The notes: generated by a model not told the origin, from the letters alone. Counted from the stretch's first letter, positions 14,614 to 22,947 are shown. The stretch is DNA of 30,269 bases from Succinatimonas sp. UBA7265 (GCA_002473165.1 DKSD01000096.1:1-30269); one strand, 5' to 3'. Translations and numbers: made by a program.

Positions 14614-15348
14614 ATGGTGACTGTAGGCGTGATGCCGCTTTGGGATGAGAAAAAGCACAGCGTGTGGATGCTGCCCGAGTATCTTACGGCGCTGATCTCG
14701 GCAGGCGCCGTGCCGCTGATCCTTCCGCTTACGGTCAACCTCGAGGTGCTCGATGCCTGCCTGCGCAAGTGCGACGGGCTGCTGCTTACCGGCGGGCACG
14801 ACATCACGCCGTCGCTTTACGGCGAGCGGACGCTGCGCGTCTGCGGCGAGGTGTGCGCGCTGCGCGATGAGATGGAGTCCTGGATCATCGCCCGGGCCAT
14901 AGACGAGCACATCCCGTTTTTGGGGATCTGCCGGGGCTTGCAGATCTTAAACGCTGTGTTAGGCGGCACGCTGTGGCAGGATCTGCCCTCGCAGCACCCC
15001 TCGGAGATCGAGCATTGCATGAAACCGCCTTATGCGCGGGCGGTGCATGATGTGAGTTTTGTAAAAGGCACCTATCTGGCCAAACTGTTCGGCTGCGAAC
15101 GATTGGGGGTGAACAGCTACCACCACCAGGCGGTAAAACAGCTCTCGCCGCGGCTTGAACCTTTGGCTTTCTCAGATGACGGGCTGTGCGAGGCGGCGCG
15201 GCTTGAGGAGGTGCCCTTTGGCGTGGCCGTGCAGTGGCATCCTGAGTATTTGTGCGCCACCGATCGCAACGCCATGCGGCTGTTCAGCGCTTTCATTTCC
15301 GCAGCGGCCACGGGCTTTCGCAACGGCCGCCTCACTCAAAGCGCTTGA
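14614..15348 (+). CDS. Class I glutamine amidotransferase-like gamma-glutamyl hydrolase (peptidase C26, PuuD-like)
   Basis: A 244-residue cytosolic hydrolase. The nucleophile elbow is G-I-C-R-G with Cys106, and the His/Glu of the triad are in Q-W-H-P-E-Y (His209, Glu211). The upstream L-L-L-T-G-G-H-D-I-T-P-S-L-Y segment is typical of PuuD, which cleaves gamma-glutamyl-GABA in putrescine breakdown. No other putrescine gene is nearby, so the substrate is open; other gamma-glutamyl compounds are possible. The start is supported by GGAGG 6-7 bases before the ATG. It is divergent from the metQ operon, and its 3' end overlaps the convergent maf gene by 17 bases. Confidence 0.85.
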   Translation: MVTVGVMPLWDEKKHSVWMLPEYLTALISAGAVPLILPLTVNLEVLDACLRKCDGLLLTGGHDITPSLYGERTLRVCGEVCALRDEMESWIIARAIDEHIPFLGICRGLQILNAVLGGTLWQDLPSQHPSEIEHCMKPPYARAVHDVSFVKGTYLAKLFGCERLGVNSYHHQAVKQLSPRLEPLAFSDDGLCEAARLEEVPFGVAVQWHPEYLCATDRNAMRLFSAFISAAATGFRNGRLTQSA

Positions 15349-17593
15349 CAAACACTTTCTGCGGATCGTCAAACGGCTTTATGATGAGCCGAGGCCGCGG
15401 GTGCACGTCCGGGGCCTTGGAATCCTCATGATCAAAACCGACTTTGCCGTTTAAAAACTTATAGTGTTCGCCTAAGACGTAATCAGGGAGGTTCGGGTAG
15501 AGCTTTTGGGCGTCTTCTATGAGATCGCAGGCGAGCGCGAGCACTTCATTTGCCGCGGCGGCGGCCCTGCTTTCATCGCGGATGTGGTACAGGGCGTTGA
15601 GCGCCATCATAAAAAGCGACTGCAAACTGCCCTCAAGCACAAAGCCCAGGCCGCGGGTGAGCGGATCGGCGATCATGGAGGCAATCGTCTCGCTTTGTTT
15701 CATCATGAGCTGCACGAGCGCGGTGCGTGTTTTAGGGCGGGCTTTGAAATTGCCAAGCAGGCTGTCGCAGAGCCTTAAAAATTCCGGGGCCAGACACAGC
15801 GCTTTGGCCTGCTCATGCGTCAGCGCGAAATCCAGCGACATGCGCTCGCACACGTATTTTGCGATCTCGGCTTTGGGCGCGTCAGGAAGCTTTGAGAACT
15901 CCTCTTTAAGCTCAGAGGAGTGACGCGGCTTTGCCCCTTCCATCGCCGCGCCGCCTGAGCAGTTCGTGACCTTAAGAGCTTTGTTGCGGCTTTCGTAGAG
16001 TGTGATCACCAGCTCCATGTGGCGGTTTGCCAGGCGGAAGATGTAGTTGCTCTGCACGCTGCTGCCGAAGTTGCCCGGCAGATCGGTGCCGTCGGCGCGG
16101 TAATTGCCGCCCTTGTCTGAAACCCCGGCGCTGCCGTAGAGCGCGGAATATTTTGAGTGCATGCGCCCGCCGGTGTCCGCAAGCGGTTTGCCGTTGTCCA
16201 GCCCGAAGAGAAAGACGCGCTCAAAGCCCAGGCTCAGCCCCGCGGAGACGCCGAGATTGCCCACGATGGGGTTCATGACGTTGACGGTGCGCACATGGCG
16301 CCCGTCGCGGGTGCCGGCGGCGAGCATCCAAAAGAAGGGCTCGTCAGGCTTGCCGAAGATCGCGGTATGGCGGAAACGGTCCTGGGTGCGCGGATGGATG
16401 ACGTCGCCTGCGATGAGGATCAGGCGGTCTTTGAAATCCTGATCGGGGATGGCGTCTATGGTCTCGGAGATCCCCGGCGTACGCTCGGTGGCCGCGTAAA
16501 AATCCGGGCGGATCCCGGCATGGTAGAGCGTGTCAAGCGCCGTGCCGCAGGCGATGATCACCGCCTTGTCCTGGCTGCGGCGCAAAAAGGGGATGTCCTC
16601 ATCAAGCGACGGGCCGTTGCCCACGATAAAAAGCGGCACTTTGCGGCGGATTTTTTCGGGGAGCTCGACATCAGAGCGCAGGAAACTGTGGCCGTGCATG
16701 CAGGCGTAAAGGCCGTGGGAGATCCCAAAGAGGTGATCGTCAAAAAAGCCCATGGCCGAGTGGATGCGGTAGTAGTCCTTAAGCAGCGTCTGCACGAGGC
16801 CCTGGATCTCGGAGCTTGCGTAGTGCACGAGGCACAGGCACTGCGAGGTGAGAAAGCGCCCGTGGTGCTCGTAAAAAGCGGAGAGATCCTCGGTCAGCTG
16901 CCGGGGCGTCTGGCCGATGAGGAAGTTGATGCCGTAGCCGTTTTCCTTGAGGTACTCAAGAAACGGCGCCCAGTCAAAGGCGTGCAGCGCGGCAAAAAAG
17001 AGATCGCAGTCAGGCTCGATGATGACTAAGTTCGCAACCTCGACGCGCTCGCACAACAGCGCCAGCGGGTAGCCTAAGCCTATGCCCACGATCACGGCGT
17101 TGGGGCAGGATCCCAGATCTTTGGCGCTGTAAAGCCCTTCGCCCTGTTCAGCTGCCTTGACCGTGCGCACGGCCTGCGCGAGGTAGCGGAAATGGATCTG
17201 CCCGAAAGGATCGTATTCCTCGGCATAGCCCGTGCCGGTGTAGCGCTGGCGCTCCAGCGCCTGCTCAAGCTGGGCGCGGCAGAGCGCGAGCGGATCGTCG
17301 GTCTTGTAGAGGATGTCGCCGCCGCGGGAGGGGAACATCAGGTTGGGGATGCCGTTTTCCGTGCAGAAGAATTCCAAAGGCTGAGAAGGCCGGTAGTGCG
17401 CGAATTTTTCGGCGATGTCGGGGATGAATTTCGAGAAAGCTTTGAGGTTGTCCTGGAAGCGGGCGATCAGGGAGTCGGCAAGCTGCCCTTGCAGCTGCGA
17501 GAGTTTTTTAAAACGGTCAGCTTCAGCGGGGGTGAGCGGTCCGTTTTTTAAGGCGAGGCGGTCGAGATCGCTAAGCTCAGCCTCAGAACTCAT
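15332..17593 (-). CDS. Motility-associated factor (Maf) glycosyltransferase, flagellin glycosylation
   Basis: A 753-residue protein of the Maf family (MptE-like/DUF115 core). The core is at about residues 310-500 and shows F-I-V-G-N-G-P-S-L-D, A-C-G-T-A-L and I-R-P-D-F-Y-A-A-T-E-R-T, the nucleotide-sugar-binding part related to sialyltransferases. Maf proteins attach nonulosonic acids (pseudaminic or legionaminic type) to flagellin in the cytosol before export. The Maf-type N-terminal and helical C-terminal regions are present. Its ATG overlaps the stop of the fliT-like gene by four bases (ATGA), so it is translationally coupled in the fliS operon. No nonulosonic acid biosynthesis genes are in the window. 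Confidence 0.88.
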   Translation of the reverse strand: MSSEAELSDLDRLALKNGPLTPAEADRFKKLSQLQGQLADSLIARFQDNLKAFSKFIPDIAEKFAHYRPSQPLEFFCTENGIPNLMFPSRGGDILYKTDDPLALCRAQLEQALERQRYTGTGYAEEYDPFGQIHFRYLAQAVRTVKAAEQGEGLYSAKDLGSCPNAVIVGIGLGYPLALLCERVEVANLVIIEPDCDLFFAALHAFDWAPFLEYLKENGYGINFLIGQTPRQLTEDLSAFYEHHGRFLTSQCLCLVHYASSEIQGLVQTLLKDYYRIHSAMGFFDDHLFGISHGLYACMHGHSFLRSDVELPEKIRRKVPLFIVGNGPSLDEDIPFLRRSQDKAVIIACGTALDTLYHAGIRPDFYAATERTPGISETIDAIPDQDFKDRLILIAGDVIHPRTQDRFRHTAIFGKPDEPFFWMLAAGTRDGRHVRTVNVMNPIVGNLGVSAGLSLGFERVFLFGLDNGKPLADTGGRMHSKYSALYGSAGVSDKGGNYRADGTDLPGNFGSSVQSNYIFRLANRHMELVITLYESRNKALKVTNCSGGAAMEGAKPRHSSELKEEFSKLPDAPKAEIAKYVCERMSLDFALTHEQAKALCLAPEFLRLCDSLLGNFKARPKTRTALVQLMMKQSETIASMIADPLTRGLGFVLEGSLQSLFMMALNALYHIRDESRAAAAANEVLALACDLIEDAQKLYPNLPDYVLGEHYKFLNGKVGFDHEDSKAPDVHPRPRLIIKPFDDPQKVFVKRFE

Positions 17594-17919
17594 TTGCGCG
17601 TGCCGCCGCTGCCAAGCCGGCCTGAGTTGCTGCGGTAGGCGCTGATGCCCGCGGCTCCTTTGCGGAATTTCACGAGCTCGTTGCGCACCTGCTCCTGCTC
17701 GACGGCGGCGTTGTCCATGTTGTCGGAGATGCGCTTGAAGATGGCGGCGATGCGATCGCGGAACTGGGCAGCCTCGGCAGGGGGCGCCGTGCGCAGGGCC
17801 TCGATCTTTTCGTTAAGTTTTTCCGCCAGGGCGCTTGCCTGGGCGTAATCGTCAGAGGCCGTGGCTTCGTCGATCTTTTTTAGCAACGTCTCGGCGTCAG
17901 AAAGAATGGTATCCAGCAT
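17590..17919 (-). CDS. FliT-like small flagellar protein (putative chaperone)
   Basis: A 109-residue, nearly all-helical, charged protein in the slot occupied by fliT downstream of fliS. FliT-type proteins chaperone the filament cap protein FliD and can tune flagellar gene expression. The C-terminal pattern F-x-K-G-x-x-x-x-x-A-Y resembles the end of many small FliT-like proteins; the rest shows little to hold on to. The start has a GCGGAGC site 8 bases upstream. It overlaps maf by four bases. The call rests mainly on size, helicity and context. Confidence 0.6.
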   Translation of the reverse strand: MLDTILSDAETLLKKIDEATASDDYAQASALAEKLNEKIEALRTAPPAEAAQFRDRIAAIFKRISDNMDNAAVEQEQVRNELVKFRKGAAGISAYRSNSGRLGSGGTRK

Positions 17920-17935
17920 GTTCAGCTCCGCTCAG

Positions 17936-17963
17936 GATGCCGTCTCATGCGGCATCATTTTTT
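17936..17963 (+). terminator. Terminator-like inverted repeat between fliS and the fliT-like gene (plus-strand polarity)
   Basis: GATGCCG (17936-17942) and CGGCATC (17950-17956) form a 7-bp stem with a 7-base loop, followed by ATTTTTT on the plus strand. For the minus-strand operon the T-tract precedes the stem, so it should not stop fliS read-through. It could stop antisense transcripts, or act as a stem at the 5' side of the fliT-like gene. Confidence 0.45.
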
Positions 17964-18000
17964 AAATAATAGCAGAAAGCGCAGCCGGATCCTGTGATGT

Positions 18001-18477
18001 TCAGACCGATCCGCTGGCAAGGGAATTCACCATTTCCGGGCCCTGGTAGGCAGGATTGTCCTGGCTGCGGCGCTGCGCGGCGGCTTTTTGCTGCTCGGAA
18101 AGCGGGATGGAATCCCAGGCGTCCTTAAGCGGCAGCAGCACTTTCAAAGCCGAGTCTATGGGGCCGGAGCTTACCTCGATGGCCGCGTCGGCGATGCGAT
18201 CGAGCATGAAGGTGTAGAGGTCAAACAGGCGCTGGGCCAGCTGGCTGTTTACGGAAAAGTCCAGCGTGTTTTTCAGGGATTCTATGATGGTCGTGGCCGA
18301 TGACAGTTTTTTGGCTTTGAGCTCCATGTCACCGTGCTCGATGGCGCCCTTGGCCTGGGCGAGCCTTTCAAACGCCCCCTGGTAGAGCATCTTCGTGATG
18401 ACGTAAGGATCGGCCACCGACAGCTCAGCCCTCAGGCTGTTCTTGCGGTAAGCGTCAAGGCTTCTGCGACTGAACAT
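18001..18477 (-). CDS. fliS: Flagellar export chaperone FliS
   Basis: A 158-residue cytosolic chaperone that binds the C-terminus of flagellin and prevents early polymerisation. The N-terminus (residues 6-30) has the family pattern: D-A-Y-R-K-N-S-L, then D-P-Y-V-I-T-K-M-L-Y-Q-G-A-F-E-R-L. The helical bundle and the D-x-L-x-D-L-Y-x-F-M-type helix follow (here L-F-D-L-Y-T-F-M). The start at 18477 is chosen over an in-frame ATG at 18546 because AGGAGAG lies 6 bases upstream and it gives the usual FliS beginning. A consensus sigma-54 element sits 65-80 bases upstream. It is the first gene of the fliS - fliT-like - maf operon. Confidence 0.93.
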   Translation of the reverse strand: MFSRRSLDAYRKNSLRAELSVADPYVITKMLYQGAFERLAQAKGAIEHGDMELKAKKLSSATTIIESLKNTLDFSVNSQLAQRLFDLYTFMLDRIADAAIEVSSGPIDSALKVLLPLKDAWDSIPLSEQQKAAAQRRSQDNPAYQGPEMVNSLASGSV

Positions 18478-18541
18478 TATCTCTCTCCTGCAGCGGCGGA
18501 ATTTTGCCGTTGATGACGGAAAACGGTTTTTTTCCGTATTC

Positions 18542-18557
18542 TGCAAGAAGAGTGCCA
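18542..18557 (-). promoter_or_regulatory. Sigma-54 (-24/-12) promoter of the fliS operon
   Basis: On the minus strand TGGCAC (18557-18552), five bases, then TTGCA (18546-18542): a full match to the sigma-54 core with correct spacing. Transcription would start near 18531, about 54 bases before the fliS ATG. The FlrC-like activator encoded at 27011-28423 is the likely partner. Confidence 0.85.
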
Positions 18558-18569
18558 GTCCTCAGAGTG

Positions 18570-18710
18570 TCAGCGCTCGCGCTCCTCGGTGAGGAAAAAC
18601 ACCTCCTGGCGGGCCAGGCGGCGGGCCCTGACGGCGCGCATGAAAATGCGGCGGCGGCGCGTGCGGTTGAGCGCGGTCATGCGGTGCAGGGTGTGGGCTG
18701 ACTTTTTCAT
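18570..18710 (-). CDS. Arg-rich 46-residue small protein, unknown function
   Basis: A minus-strand ORF of 46 codons starting M-K-K-S-A-H-T-L-H-R. GGAGG lies 6 bases before the ATG. It is very basic: about 14 Arg, with four in a row at 17-20, and an acidic last few residues (T-E-E-R-E-R). There are no TM helices and no cysteines. An extended -10 promoter on the same strand lies about 140 bases upstream. Its stop is 12 bases before the sigma-54 element of fliS, so it could be a separate gene or lie at the start of a longer fliS transcript. The charge suggests nucleic acid or ribosome binding, but I recognise no family. Confidence 0.6.
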   Translation of the reverse strand: MKKSAHTLHRMTALNRTRRRRIFMRAVRARRLARQEVFFLTEERER

Positions 18711-18846
18711 CTCTGTCCTCCAAAAAGGCGGCGCTGATCAACGGCGGGGCGTGCGCGCTCAGGGCTGTGGCCCAAGGTGCCTGTGTTAGAATATGCCCGC
18801 CGGAAGAATTGATCCCGCCCGGGCTGAAATGCCGCCGCCTGCGGTG

Positions 18847-18868
18847 ATTGCGCAGCGCAATTATAGCA
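18847..18868 (-). promoter_or_regulatory. Extended -10 promoter with overlapping 15-bp palindrome
   Basis: On the minus strand TGCTATAAT (18868-18860) is a consensus extended -10, with no clear -35. The start point would fall inside the perfect palindrome ATTGCGC-A-GCGCAAT (18847-18861), which looks like a repressor operator. Downstream is the Arg-rich small gene. Confidence 0.5.
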
Positions 18869-18910
18869 GAGCCTCGCGCTCTCCCGTGCGGCCTCCCGCT
18901 TTCGCTCCTG

Positions 18911-18939
18911 TTTCCATTTACCGCCCGTTCCCTTATATA
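18911..18939 (+). promoter_or_regulatory. Candidate purL promoter
   Basis: TTTCCA (18911-18916), 17 bases, then TATATA (18934-18939), giving a leader of about 30 bases before the purL ATG. A second possible start is the extended -10 TGTTAGAAT at 18784-18792. I see no clear PurR box (ACGCAAACGTTTGCGT type). Confidence 0.45.
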
Positions 18940-18976
18940 AAACAAGGGACGCGGATCTGTGAGGAAGGTTTTACTC

Positions 18977-21900
18977 ATGAATATCATGCGCGGCTCCCGC
19001 GCCCTGTCAGATTTCAGGGTTAAAAAGCTCATCGCGTCATTTGAGGAGGCCGGCATCAGGGTCTCTTCGCTTTCCACCCATTACGTGCACCTGTGCGACG
19101 TCAGCGAAGAACTAACAGAGCAGGAGCTTTCCGTGCTCGCAAAGCTGCTCACCTACGGTCCGCGCGATGAAGGCGGCAGCGATGAGGGAGAACTCTTCTT
19201 CGTGATCCCGCGCGTGGGGACGATCTCCCCCTGGGCCTCCAAGGCCACCGACATCGCCCGCAACTGCGGCCTTGCAAAGATCCGCCGCCTCGAGCGCGGC
19301 ATCGCCTATTACATAAAAAAGGATCAGGGCGCTTTCAGCGAGAGCGAGAAAAAGACGGTCTGCGCGCTCATCCACGATCGCATGATGGAGAGCGTGCTCT
19401 TCTCCTTAGATGACGCCGCCGCGCTCTTTGAGGCCCAAAAACCAGCGCCGTTTAAGACCGTGCCGCTGACGACCGGCGGGCTTGAGGCCATCCGCAAGGC
19501 CAACGTCGAGCTCGGGCTGGCGCTCTCTGAGCCTGAGATGGCCTACCTCATGGATTCTTTTAAAGACTTAGGCCGCGATCCCACGGACGTCGAACTCTAC
19601 ATGTTCGCGCAGATGAACTCCGAGCACTGCCGCCACAAGGTCTTCAACGCCGACTGGACCATAGACGGCAAAAAGCAGGAAAAGTCGCTGTTCAAGATGG
19701 TGAAAAACTCGAACGAACAGCATCCTGACTACGTGCTCTCGGCTTACAAGGACAACGCCGCGGTCATGGAGGGCTCAAAAGCCGGGCGCTTCTTCCCCAA
19801 CCCCGATCACGAATACGCCTATCACAGCGAGGACATGCCGATCCTCATGAAGGTCGAGACTCACAACCACCCGACGGCGATCTCGCCGTTCCCGGGCGCG
19901 GCCACGGGCTCAGGCGGCGAGATCCGCGATGAGGGTGCCACGGGCGTGGGCTCCAAGCCCAAAGCCGGCATCTGCGGCTTCACGGTCTCCAATCTGCGCA
20001 TCCCGGGTGCCGTGCAGCCCTGGGAGCATGATTTCGGCCTGCCTTCGCGCCTGTCATCGGCGCTGCAGATCATGACGGACGGCCCTCTGGGCGCGGCCTC
20101 GTTTAACAACGAGTTCGGACGCCCGAGCCTGGCGGGCTACTTCCGCACTTATGAGGAGGAAGTCGACTCGTTCAACGGCCGCGAGATCCGCGGCTATCAC
20201 AAGCCCATCATGCTCGCAGGCGGCTGGGGCAACATCCGCCGCGAACACATCCACAAAGATCATATAGATCCGGGCGCCAAACTCATCGTGTTAGGCGGCC
20301 CTGCCATGAACATCGGTTTAGGCGGCGGCGCCGCCTCTTCCATGAACTCGGGTTCGTCATCCGAGTCTTTGGACTTCGCCTCCGTGCAGCGCGGCAACCC
20401 TGAGATGCAGCGCCGCTGCCAGGAAGTCATAGACGCCTGCTGGGAATTAGGCGATCGCAACCCGATCATGTTCATCCATGACGTGGGCGCCGGCGGCCTG
20501 TCCAACGCCATGCCCGAGCTCGTCGCCGACGGCGGCGTGGGCGGCGATTTTGAGCTGCGCAAGGTGCCCAACGACGAGCCAGGCATGTCGCCGTTGCAGA
20601 TCTGGTGCAACGAGTCCCAGGAGCGCTATGTGCTGGCCGTCATGCCGGAGAACCTGCCGGTGTTTGAGGGCTTCTGCAAGCGCGAGCGCGCCCAGTACGC
20701 CATCATCGGCACGGCCACGAAAGAGCGCCGCGTCGTGCTCCATGACAGCTACTTCGGCAACACGCCTATCGATCTGCCTTTGGACATCCTGCTGGGCAAG
20801 CCGCCGCGCATGCACAAGGACGTCAAGAGCGCCGTGCAGCACTCCAAGGCGTTTGACACCTCGGGAATAGACGTGCTCGAGGCCGCCGAGCGCGTGCTGC
20901 GCCTGCCGGCCGTGGCCGAGAAGACATTCTTAATTACCATAGGCGATCGCTCGGTGACGGGCCTGGTCGCGCGCGATCAGATGGTCGGCCCCTGGCAGGT
21001 GCCGGTCGCGGACGTCGGCGTGACGGCCGCGTCCTATGACAGCTACTGCGGCGAGGCCGGCGCCATCGGCGAGCGCCCGCAGGTGGCGCTGCTCGATCAC
21101 GCCGCCTCCGTGCGCCTGGCCATAGCCGAGGCGATCACCAATATCGCCGCGGCTGACATCGGCGAGCTCAACCGCGTCAAGCTTTCGGCAAACTGGATGG
21201 CCCCTAACGGCCACCCGGGCGATGACGCCGGGCTGTATGAGGCCGTGAAGGCTCTGGGCATGGAGCTGTGCCCGGAGCTTGGGATCTCCACCCCGGTGGG
21301 CAAGGATTCCATGTCCATGCGCACAACCTGGGAGCAGGACGGCAAAGAGCGCGCCGTGACCTCGCCGGTGTCGCTGGTCGTTTCCGCTTTCGCGCGCGTG
21401 CAGGACGTGCGCAAGACCCTGACGCCGCAGCTGCGCACCGACAAGGGCGACACCCGCCTTATCTATGTGGATCTGGGCGATCGCCGCAACCGCCTGGGCG
21501 GCTCGGCGCTGTGCCAGGTCTACCGCCAGTTAGGCTCGGTGCCTGCAGATCTCGACGTGCCCGCGCGCTTAAAAGGCCTGTTTGACGCCGTGCAGTTCTT
21601 AAACGAACACGGCAAGATCCTCGCCTACCATGACATCTCAGACGGCGGCCTCTTTGTGACGCTGTGCGAGATGAGCTTTGCCGGCCACTGCGGCCTGACG
21701 GCCGCCATAGAGCAGCTGGGGCAGGACAACCTCGCCGTGCTCTTTAACGAGGAGCCTGGCGCTGTGATGCAGGTGCACAGCGATGACGCTGAGACCGTGC
21801 TCAACATCCTCTCAGGCCACGGCCTGGCCAACTGCTCGTTTGATTTAGGCTCTGTAAACGACTGCGATCGCATCATCATCACCCGCGACGGCAGCGACGT

Positions 21901-22870
21901 CATCAACGAGAAGCGCTCGCGCTTCCGCTGCGCCTGGGCGGAAACGACCTGGCACATGCAGGCGCTGCGCGACAACCCGGGGTGCGCCAAGGAAGAATTT
22001 GACGCCAAGTCCGATGACGCCGATCCGGGGCTTTCGGCTTCGCTGAGCTTTGACATCCGCGAGGATGTCGCCGCGCCTTACATCTCCAAAGGCGCGCGCC
22101 CGAAGATCGCCATTTTGCGCGAAGAAGGCGTGAACTCGGCTTCCGAGATGGCTGCGGCCTTTGACCGCGCCGGCTTTGCCTGCGCCGATGTCCACATGAG
22201 CGACATCCTAAGCGGCGCCGTGAGCCTCTCCTCGTTCAAAGGCTTCGCCGCCTGCGGCGGTTTCTCCTACGGCGACGTCTTAGGCGCCGGCGAGGGCTGG
22301 GCCAAGAGCATTCTCTTCAGCTCCCGCGGGGCTGACGAGTTCTCAAAGTTCTTCGGCCGCAAAGACACGTTCGCTTTGGGCGTGTGCAACGGCTGCCAGA
22401 TGATGTCGGCCTTAAAAGATCTGATCCCGGGCGCCGAGAACTGGCCGCGCTTTGTCACAAACCTCTCTGAGCGCTTTGAGGCCCGTTTTGTGGAAGTCGA
22501 GATCCAAAAGAGCCCTTCGGTGCTCTTTGCGGGCATGGAAGGATCGCGTCTGCCGATCGTCGTCTCCCACGGCGAAGGCCGCGCAGAGTTCGCAGACGGA
22601 AAGCAGCTCAAGGCCCTCGATGACGCCTCGCTCGTGTGCGTGCGCTATGTCGATCATTACGGCAAGATCGCCTCTGCCTACCCGCTCAATCCTAACGGCT
22701 CGCCTGAGGGCATCACCTCGGTCACGACGCCGGACGGGCGCTTCACCATCCTCATGCCGCACCCCGAGCGCGTGATGCGCACGGTGTGCAACTCCTGGCA
22801 TCCGGATGAGTGGGGCGAGGACAGCCCGTGGGTGAGGGTGTTCCGTAACGCCCGCGTCTTCGTCGGGTAA
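18977..22870 (+). CDS. purL: Phosphoribosylformylglycinamidine synthase (FGAM synthetase), single-chain
   Basis: Fourth step of de novo purine synthesis: FGAR + Gln + ATP to FGAM in the cytosol. With the ATG at 18977 (GAGGAAGG 8 bases upstream) it has 1297 residues against 1295 in E. coli, and starts with the family's R-G-S-x-A-L-S-x-F-R segment. An in-frame GTG at 18959 is less likely. The N-terminal domain, two AIRS-like halves (for example Q-M-N-S-E-H-C-R-H-K and H-D-V-G-A-G-G-L-S-N) and the C-terminal class I glutaminase are all present. The glutaminase triad is Cys1137 (V-C-N-G-C-Q), His1262 and Glu1264 (P-H-P-E-R). A good terminator follows, so it is monocistronic. Confidence 0.97.
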   Translation: MNIMRGSRALSDFRVKKLIASFEEAGIRVSSLSTHYVHLCDVSEELTEQELSVLAKLLTYGPRDEGGSDEGELFFVIPRVGTISPWASKATDIARNCGLAKIRRLERGIAYYIKKDQGAFSESEKKTVCALIHDRMMESVLFSLDDAAALFEAQKPAPFKTVPLTTGGLEAIRKANVELGLALSEPEMAYLMDSFKDLGRDPTDVELYMFAQMNSEHCRHKVFNADWTIDGKKQEKSLFKMVKNSNEQHPDYVLSAYKDNAAVMEGSKAGRFFPNPDHEYAYHSEDMPILMKVETHNHPTAISPFPGAATGSGGEIRDEGATGVGSKPKAGICGFTVSNLRIPGAVQPWEHDFGLPSRLSSALQIMTDGPLGAASFNNEFGRPSLAGYFRTYEEEVDSFNGREIRGYHKPIMLAGGWGNIRREHIHKDHIDPGAKLIVLGGPAMNIGLGGGAASSMNSGSSSESLDFASVQRGNPEMQRRCQEVIDACWELGDRNPIMFIHDVGAGGLSNAMPELVADGGVGGDFELRKVPNDEPGMSPLQIWCNESQERYVLAVMPENLPVFEGFCKRERAQYAIIGTATKERRVVLHDSYFGNTPIDLPLDILLGKPPRMHKDVKSAVQHSKAFDTSGIDVLEAAERVLRLPAVAEKTFLITIGDRSVTGLVARDQMVGPWQVPVADVGVTAASYDSYCGEAGAIGERPQVALLDHAASVRLAIAEAITNIAAADIGELNRVKLSANWMAPNGHPGDDAGLYEAVKALGMELCPELGISTPVGKDSMSMRTTWEQDGKERAVTSPVSLVVSAFARVQDVRKTLTPQLRTDKGDTRLIYVDLGDRRNRLGGSALCQVYRQLGSVPADLDVPARLKGLFDAVQFLNEHGKILAYHDISDGGLFVTLCEMSFAGHCGLTAAIEQLGQDNLAVLFNEEPGAVMQVHSDDAETVLNILSGHGLANCSFDLGSVNDCDRIIITRDGSDVINEKRSRFRCAWAETTWHMQALRDNPGCAKEEFDAKSDDADPGLSASLSFDIREDVAAPYISKGARPKIAILREEGVNSASEMAAAFDRAGFACADVHMSDILSGAVSLSSFKGFAACGGFSYGDVLGAGEGWAKSILFSSRGADEFSKFFGRKDTFALGVCNGCQMMSALKDLIPGAENWPRFVTNLSERFEARFVEVEIQKSPSVLFAGMEGSRLPIVVSHGEGRAEFADGKQLKALDDASLVCVRYVDHYGKIASAYPLNPNGSPEGITSVTTPDGRFTILMPHPERVMRTVCNSWHPDEWGEDSPWVRVFRNARVFVG

Positions 22871-22886
22871 AAGATCCGCAAGGCTT

Positions 22887-22921
22887 AAGGCTCTCCCGGG
22901 GCGATCCGGGGGAGCCTTTTT
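22887..22921 (+). terminator. Intrinsic terminator of purL
   Basis: AAGGCTC-T-CCCGG / CCGGG-G-GAGCCTT with a short central loop and TTTTT at the end (22917-22921), 17 bases after the purL stop. Confidence 0.85.
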
Positions 22922-22947
22922 GCTGTGTGGAGCATGCTTTTAAGGCA

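Noticed and set aside
14354..14620. Plus-strand ORF with many Met and His residues over the metQ leader
   Set aside because: It is the mirror of the minus-strand Met/Cys leader (ATG and CAT/GCA repeats on opposite strands), has no ribosome binding site and overlaps the start of the C26 peptidase gene.
16157..17029. A 290-codon plus-strand ORF inside maf
   Set aside because: Antisense shadow of maf: the minus-strand frame shows the conserved Maf motifs, and the plus-strand product has no recognisable motif or ribosome binding site.
18562..19077. A 171-codon minus-strand ORF across the purL start
   Set aside because: It overlaps the purL N-terminus, its product is low-complexity and Arg/Pro/His-rich, and the shorter Arg-rich ORF in another frame has the ribosome binding site.
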